A stretch of DNA of 14,359 bases, taken from Nitrospirota bacterium. GTDB taxonomy: Bacteria; Nitrospirota; CAKKRA01; 9FT-COMBO-42-15. The notes under the pieces are model-generated. The model saw nothing but the letters and a program-made list of their open reading frames with translations. It searched no databases and had not been told where the DNA came from. The DNA is taken from contig JAHFEP010000059.1 of the NCBI GenBank assembly GCA_023248415.1, positions 1 to 14,359 on the forward strand, in the 5' to 3' direction. Position numbers and translations under genes: made by a program. This document shows, piece after piece, positions 11,010-14,359 of this stretch (its first letter is position 1; the number at the start of each line of letters is the position of its first letter).

Positions 11010-11140
11010 CGTAACGCTTCTTTACACTTTTTTTAGTGTCATTCCCGCAGCGCTTTTGAGCGGAAATCCAGAGAAGGAGTTAGATTCCCGTTCCCCGCTT
11101 AAAACATGCAGGGACAAGTTTCACGGGAAACACTGGATTC
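11010..11140. repeat. Inverted repeat D, copy 3, degenerate
   Basis: The first 61 bases match 6122-6183 with about three changes, including the CTTCTTTACACTTTTTTTAG leader and ATTCCCGCAGCG. The rest holds shuffled TTCCCG/CGGGAA words and a GGATTCC end. A parS-like 16-mer lies at 11117-11132. It fills the gap between the VapC gene and the binding-protein promoter; no gene is seen in 10945-11180. Confidence 0.75.
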
Positions 11141-11180
11141 CTCCAGCAGCGCCTATTATGATAAGCCGTTTTTTCATATA

Positions 11181-11588
11181 TTACGGTTCCATTCTTTTAA
11201 TCCCTTCTACAGCATCAAAGTCTTTATCATAGGAATAAATCTCGGCATAACCATAATATTTTATAAACACTGCATTATAGGCGTCAATGTAATCAATATT
11301 CTTTCTGCTGTAAAGGACAATGGCATCTGCAATAATATCCTTATCAGGGATGTGGAGGTTTTCTGTGCTAATTATAATTGAAATCTTCTCAATTACATCT
11401 GCCTTTGAAATCTTGTAATAGGACAAAAGAGTCCATATTAGTTCGGCAATAACCAGCTCAGATGTCACAAGGGCTATTTTACCCTCAATTGCCTTTTTAA
11501 AAAGCTCCTTACACTTATCAAATTTAGAGGGGTCATCTCTGGTTAGATACCTGAGAAAAATATTTGTATCAACAAATTTCACAATCAT
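11181..11588 (-). CDS. vapC: PIN-domain ribonuclease toxin (VapC family)
   Basis: A 135-aa PIN-domain protein of usual VapC length. Metal-binding acidic residues are in place: D7 in 'KFVDTNIFLRYL', E49 in 'ELVIAELIWTLL', D102 in 'NIDYIDAYNAVF', and D121/D123 in 'IYSYDKDFDAVEGIKRMEP'. Predicted Mg-dependent endoribonuclease that halts translation by cutting tRNA or rRNA; the target cannot be read from sequence. The start is an ATG four bases after the antitoxin stop, with AGGAAGG upstream. It is second in the operon, controlled by the promoter at 11880-11909. Confidence 0.93.
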   Translation of the reverse strand: MIVKFVDTNIFLRYLTRDDPSKFDKCKELFKKAIEGKIALVTSELVIAELIWTLLSYYKISKADVIEKISIIISTENLHIPDKDIIADAIVLYSRKNIDYIDAYNAVFIKYYGYAEIYSYDKDFDAVEGIKRMEP

Positions 11589-11592
11589 CAGC

Positions 11593-11850
11593 CTACCTTC
11601 CTGTCGCTGCTTTTTTTGCTATTTTTTTTCTCACATCCTCCCTGACCTTGCGAAAATCTATTGGCTTTTCCTTATCAGGCAGCCTTACTGACCCGCCAAT
11701 ATCAAGAATATTGCCCCGCAGAGGCTTGATAACAGCCTGATTACCCTCAACAACAATAATAACCTTTTCAGACGGCTTAAGGTTTAAGGCCTTTCTTATC
11801 TCTTTCGGCACAGTCATCTGACCTTTTGATGTTAATACTGCAATTGGCAT
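11593..11850 (-). CDS. vapB: AbrB/MazE-fold antitoxin (VapB type)
   Basis: An 85-aa protein. The SpoVT/AbrB swapped-hairpin DNA-binding domain spans about residues 1-46: 'IAVLTSKGQMTVPKEIRKALNLKPSEKVIIVVEGNQAVIKPL'. The C-terminal part, 'VRLPDKEKPIDFRKVREDVRKKIAKKAATGR', is the toxin-neutralising tail typical of VapB partners of PIN toxins. An upstream in-frame TTG would add six residues, but AAGGAGG lies exactly where it serves the ATG at 11850. It should repress its own promoter through symmetrical DNA sites at 11880-11920. Confidence 0.92.
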   Translation of the reverse strand: MPIAVLTSKGQMTVPKEIRKALNLKPSEKVIIVVEGNQAVIKPLRGNILDIGGSVRLPDKEKPIDFRKVREDVRKKIAKKAATGR

Positions 11851-11879
11851 TTTTTCCTCCTTTTTCAATTTTTACTTAC

Positions 11880-11909
11880 ATTATATAATTATTCTTACTA
11901 GTATGTCAA
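11880..11909 (-). promoter_or_regulatory. VapBC promoter TTGACA-N18-TATAAT with palindromes
   Basis: Perfect -35 (11904-11909) and -10 (11880-11885) boxes on the minus strand, spacer 18. A perfect TACTAGTA palindrome (11896-11903) sits in the spacer beside the -35, and TACATT/AATGTA arms flank both boxes. This is a likely site for AbrB-type autorepression. Confidence 0.7.
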
Positions 11910-11922
11910 TGTATTTCTATCC

Positions 11923-12082
11923 CCGAAAAATAGACATGGAACAGAGAAAGCATTAAATTACCTGTCATTGCGAGCGCCCCCTGTCTGCCGACAGGCAGGG
12001 AAGGGTGCGTGGCAATCTCATTACAAAAGGCAAGATTGCTTCGCTTCGCTCGCAATGACAACTTTCTATTTCTATTTTTCGG
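11923..12082. mobile_element. Nested inverted-repeat element
   Basis: The outer perfect 12-bp arms are CCGAAAAATAGA (11923-11934) and TCTATTTTTCGG (12071-12082). The inner perfect 13-bp arms are GTCATTGCGAGCG (11964-11976) and CGCTCGCAATGAC (12047-12059). Innermost are GCAATCT/AGATTGC and CCTGTC/GACAGG stems. The inner family is shared with 3241-3319. No coding capacity. It separates the VapBC promoter from the plus-strand deacetylase gene. Confidence 0.7.
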
Positions 12083-12141
12083 ATTCTCAAAAAGGTATTG
12101 TAAATTATCAGCCGTTTTGATATGTTTAGGCTAAAGGTATT

Positions 12142-12963
12142 ATGCATTACAGAAGGATTACCATAATTGCTGCAGCAGGAATAATCATCCTTGCTGCATT
12201 AAATAAAAGCTGGGCAGCATATTCTGCTGCAATAATCTTTTTAATCTGGTTTGCTCTTTCATGGTACGGCGTATTTAATATAAGAAGCCAGTTTATTGGA
12301 AAAACCTATTGGCGCGGCAATAGAAATGAAAAGAAGATTGCCCTGACCTTTGATGACGGGCCTTATGAGCCGTATACATCACAGATTCTGGAGATACTAA
12401 AAAAATATAATGTCCGTGCTACATTCTTTTTAATCGGCAAAAATATTGAGCGCTATCCGAAGACTGTAAAAAGGATACTTGAGAGAGAACACGAGATTGG
12501 CAATCACACATATATCCACAGGAGGTTCTTTTACACCCTTTTTCCCGCAATAAGAGAGGATATAAATAGATGCCAGGAGTTGATTAAAGATATTACTGGC
12601 GTTAATACAAGCCTTTTCAGACAGCCGCTTGGATTCAGAAATCCGAGCATAGTAAAGATGGTTGAAGATTTAAATATGCACATGATTGGCTGGACATTCA
12701 GGACATACGACGGGACAGACCAGAATCCTGAGCGGATAATAAAGAGGGCTCTGGACAATGTAAAAAACGGCGCAATAATTGTTATGCACGACGGATGCGA
12801 TAAAGAAGGCGGAAAAAAGGACGGGACTGTTGAAGCGCTTCCAACAATTTTAGAGAAACTAATAAATGAGGGCTATAAATTTGTTACAGTATCCGAGCTT
12901 CTTGGAATAAATCCTGTTATTATTGATCACCCCCTCACCCTCCCCTCTCCCGCAAGCCCTTGA
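12142..12963 (+). CDS. Membrane-anchored NodB-type polysaccharide deacetylase
   Basis: A 273-aa protein. Two N-terminal hydrophobic segments (about residues 6-20 and 26-46) anchor it in the inner membrane, followed by a NodB domain from about residue 64. Catalytic motifs: TFDDGP (D71 base, D72 metal), 'GNHTYIH' (H122 and H126 metal), 'FRQPLGFRN' (R160, the RPPYG-like motif), 'GWTFRTYDG', and 'IIVMHDG' (H216). All are present, so it should remove N- or O-acetyl groups from a glycan, for example peptidoglycan or an exported polysaccharide. The last 11 residues (HPLTLPSPASP) are encoded by a repeat that also supplies the stop codon; the native protein probably ended nearby. AAAGG precedes the ATG. 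Confidence 0.92.
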   Translation: MHYRRITIIAAAGIIILAALNKSWAAYSAAIIFLIWFALSWYGVFNIRSQFIGKTYWRGNRNEKKIALTFDDGPYEPYTSQILEILKKYNVRATFFLIGKNIERYPKTVKRILEREHEIGNHTYIHRRFFYTLFPAIREDINRCQELIKDITGVNTSLFRQPLGFRNPSIVKMVEDLNMHMIGWTFRTYDGTDQNPERIIKRALDNVKNGAIIVMHDGCDKEGGKKDGTVEALPTILEKLINEGYKFVTVSELLGINPVIIDHPLTLPSPASP

Positions 12964-13013
12964 CAGGCGTTAAGTCTGTCAAGGGCAAGGGGAGAGGGTA
13001 AAGGAGAGGGGAC
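12931..13013. repeat. Inverted repeat I overlapping the deacetylase 3' end
   Basis: The perfect 10-bp stem GCCCTTGACA (12956-12965) / TGTCAAGGGC (12977-12986) is enclosed by CCCCTCACCCTCCCCTCTCCC and a pairing GGGGAGAGGG...GGAGAGGGG arm. The TGA stop of the deacetylase lies inside the left stem. It could weaken or end transcription before the radical SAM gene. Confidence 0.8.
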
Positions 13014-13029
13014 AAGGAAAGTTGTATAG

Positions 13030-14316
13030 ATGAAGATAAAGATAATTTCACCTCGCTGGCCAGAGCACAGCATCTGGCGCCAGATGCACTTCAGATTTCC
13101 AACATTAAATCTTGCTACGCTCGCAGGACTTACGCCACAGGGATATGAGGTGGCAATAGAAGATGAAAACATAGAAGATATAAATTATGATGACGATACA
13201 GATATAGCCGCCATTACAGCAATGACGCCGCTCGCGCCACGGGCTTATGAGATTGCGGACAAATTCAGGGAAAAAGGCAAAAAGGTGGTGCTCGGTGGAT
13301 TTCACGCAACATGGATGCCTGATGAGGCAATACAGCATGCAGATGCAGTTGTGCAGGGAGAGGCAGAGGGCATCTGGCCAAAGGTATTGGATGATTTAAG
13401 AAACAACACATCAAAGAGGTTTTATAAAAACAGCGGCCTGCCGCAGGTGTCTGATTTAATCATCCCGCGGCGCGACCTCCTTATGCTAAAGAGTTATTTT
13501 TTTATCAACCTTGTCCAGACAACAAGGGGCTGCCCCTATGACTGCAAATTCTGCTCTGTTACTGCCTTTTATGGCGGGACATACAGATTCAGGCCGGTAG
13601 AGGAGATTGAAAAAGAGATACAGGGGTTAACAACAGGCGCGGGATTTGTCCTTTTTGTGGATGACAATATTGTTGGAAACACCCTTTATGCAAAGAAACT
13701 ATTTACCATGCTAAAAGAGCAGAAAAGGAGATGGGTCAGCCAGGCATCTGTAACCATTGCTGAAAACCCTGAGCTGTTAAAGCTTGCCTCAGAAAGCGGC
13801 TGTCATGGATTATTCATGGGCTTTGAAACGTTGAATCAGGATAATCTCAATCTCATGGGAAAACCATTTAACAAGATACAAAAATATAAAGACATAATCT
13901 CACAGCTCCACGACCACGGCATTGGCGTTCACGGCTCATTTATCTTTGGGTATGACTATGATGATAAAGGCGTATTTGAAAGGTTAGTTAAATTTGCAGA
14001 GGATGCAAAACTTGACGCAGCATTTATGCCTGTCTTAACACCATTCCCCGGAACAGAGATTTATAAACAGATGGAGGCAGAGGGAAGGATAATTGAAAGG
14101 GACTGGTCAAAGTATGATATGGAGCACGTTGTATATAAGCCAAAGGGCATGACTGCTGAAGAACTGCAGGAAGGACACGACTGGGCAAACAGCAGATTTT
14201 ATTCCTATCCGTCTATCTTAAAAAGAATTGGCAATCTTAGAAGAAGCCTCATGGTCTTTGGGCCTATGAACTGGGATTTACGCAAGGCATGGAAAAAGGC
14301 GCTGACGGCTTCGTAA
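13030..14316 (+). CDS. B12-binding-type radical SAM protein
   Basis: A 428-aa enzyme. An N-terminal Rossmann-like B12-binding domain (about residues 1-130: 'FPTLNLATLAGLTPQGYEVAIEDENIEDI', 'VVLGGFHATWMPDEAIQHADAVVQGEAEGIWP') is followed by the radical SAM core with the cluster motif C168-P-Y-D-C172-K-F-C175 and later strand motifs 'FVDDNIVGN', 'GCHGLFMGFETLN' and 'FIFGYDYDD'. No DxHxxG cobalamin histidine motif is seen, which is common in this subgroup. 'LTPFPGTEIYKQME' is also typical. Such enzymes often modify lipids, hopanoids, antibiotics or cell-envelope molecules; the substrate here is unknown. The C-terminal helix (about 370-428) matches the subgroup tail. Start: ATG with AAGGAAAG upstream. 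It follows the deacetylase by 66 bases, which suggests a shared envelope role. Confidence 0.93.
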   Translation: MKIKIISPRWPEHSIWRQMHFRFPTLNLATLAGLTPQGYEVAIEDENIEDINYDDDTDIAAITAMTPLAPRAYEIADKFREKGKKVVLGGFHATWMPDEAIQHADAVVQGEAEGIWPKVLDDLRNNTSKRFYKNSGLPQVSDLIIPRRDLLMLKSYFFINLVQTTRGCPYDCKFCSVTAFYGGTYRFRPVEEIEKEIQGLTTGAGFVLFVDDNIVGNTLYAKKLFTMLKEQKRRWVSQASVTIAENPELLKLASESGCHGLFMGFETLNQDNLNLMGKPFNKIQKYKDIISQLHDHGIGVHGSFIFGYDYDDKGVFERLVKFAEDAKLDAAFMPVLTPFPGTEIYKQMEAEGRIIERDWSKYDMEHVVYKPKGMTAEELQEGHDWANSRFYSYPSILKRIGNLRRSLMVFGPMNWDLRKAWKKALTAS

Positions 14317-14359
14317 AAACCGAAACGGAGAAACGGAGAAAAAGCAACAGTGTAATTCT

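Noticed and set aside
13030..14316. Specific naming as a hopanoid or bacteriochlorophyll enzyme
   Set aside because: Domain layout fits several B12-binding radical SAM subfamilies, and no diagnostic motif or pathway neighbour allows a specific name.

Overview
The window reads like a chromosomal accessory region of an uncultured, moderately AT-rich Gram-negative anaerobe. Nitrospirota or a deltaproteobacterium-like lineage is my guess, from the style of the intergenic repeats, the type I and type II signal peptides, and the cobalamin-type radical SAM enzyme. That placement is inference only. No rRNA, tRNA, integrase, transposase or CRISPR array is visible.

Left part (1-5020): a string of small two-gene operons, most of them proven or candidate toxin-antitoxin (TA) pairs. 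In order these are DUF6883/DUF4926 (-), a DUF6722-like membrane protein plus a 34-aa membrane peptide (-), a RelE-type toxin with its antitoxin (-), a DUF5647 pair (-), DUF433/DUF5615 (+), and DUF4258/MqsA-type zinc finger (+). They are separated by a mosaic repeat unit that always has the same orientation. On the minus strand the unit begins a few bases after the stop codon of the upstream operon and ends in a GC-rich hairpin followed by a T-run, so it looks like a shared 3'-UTR and terminator module. A MITE-like inverted repeat with 10-bp terminal arms sits in the leader of the DUF433 operon.

Middle part (5025-7600): four genes for exported or degenerate proteins on the minus strand. They are a secreted 184-aa protein, a tiny poly-glycine lipoprotein, an exported protein with an HEAAH metal-binding motif, and a probably truncated relative of a secreted protein family. 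The gaps are filled with several unrelated families of inverted repeats.

Right part (7828-14316): an operon of a PhnD-like periplasmic binding protein, a HAMP/HisKA_3 sensor kinase and a NarL-type response regulator. No transporter genes are present, so it is a candidate three-component signalling system. It is followed by a VapBC pair (AbrB-fold antitoxin, PIN toxin), then on the plus strand a membrane-anchored NodB-type polysaccharide deacetylase and a B12-binding-type radical SAM protein.

Almost every intergenic gap contains repeat DNA. Two genes (deacetylase and response regulator) end inside repeats, which suggests that repeat insertion has reshaped their 3' ends. Several operons have consensus-like promoters, and some lie so close to the start codon that leaderless translation is likely.
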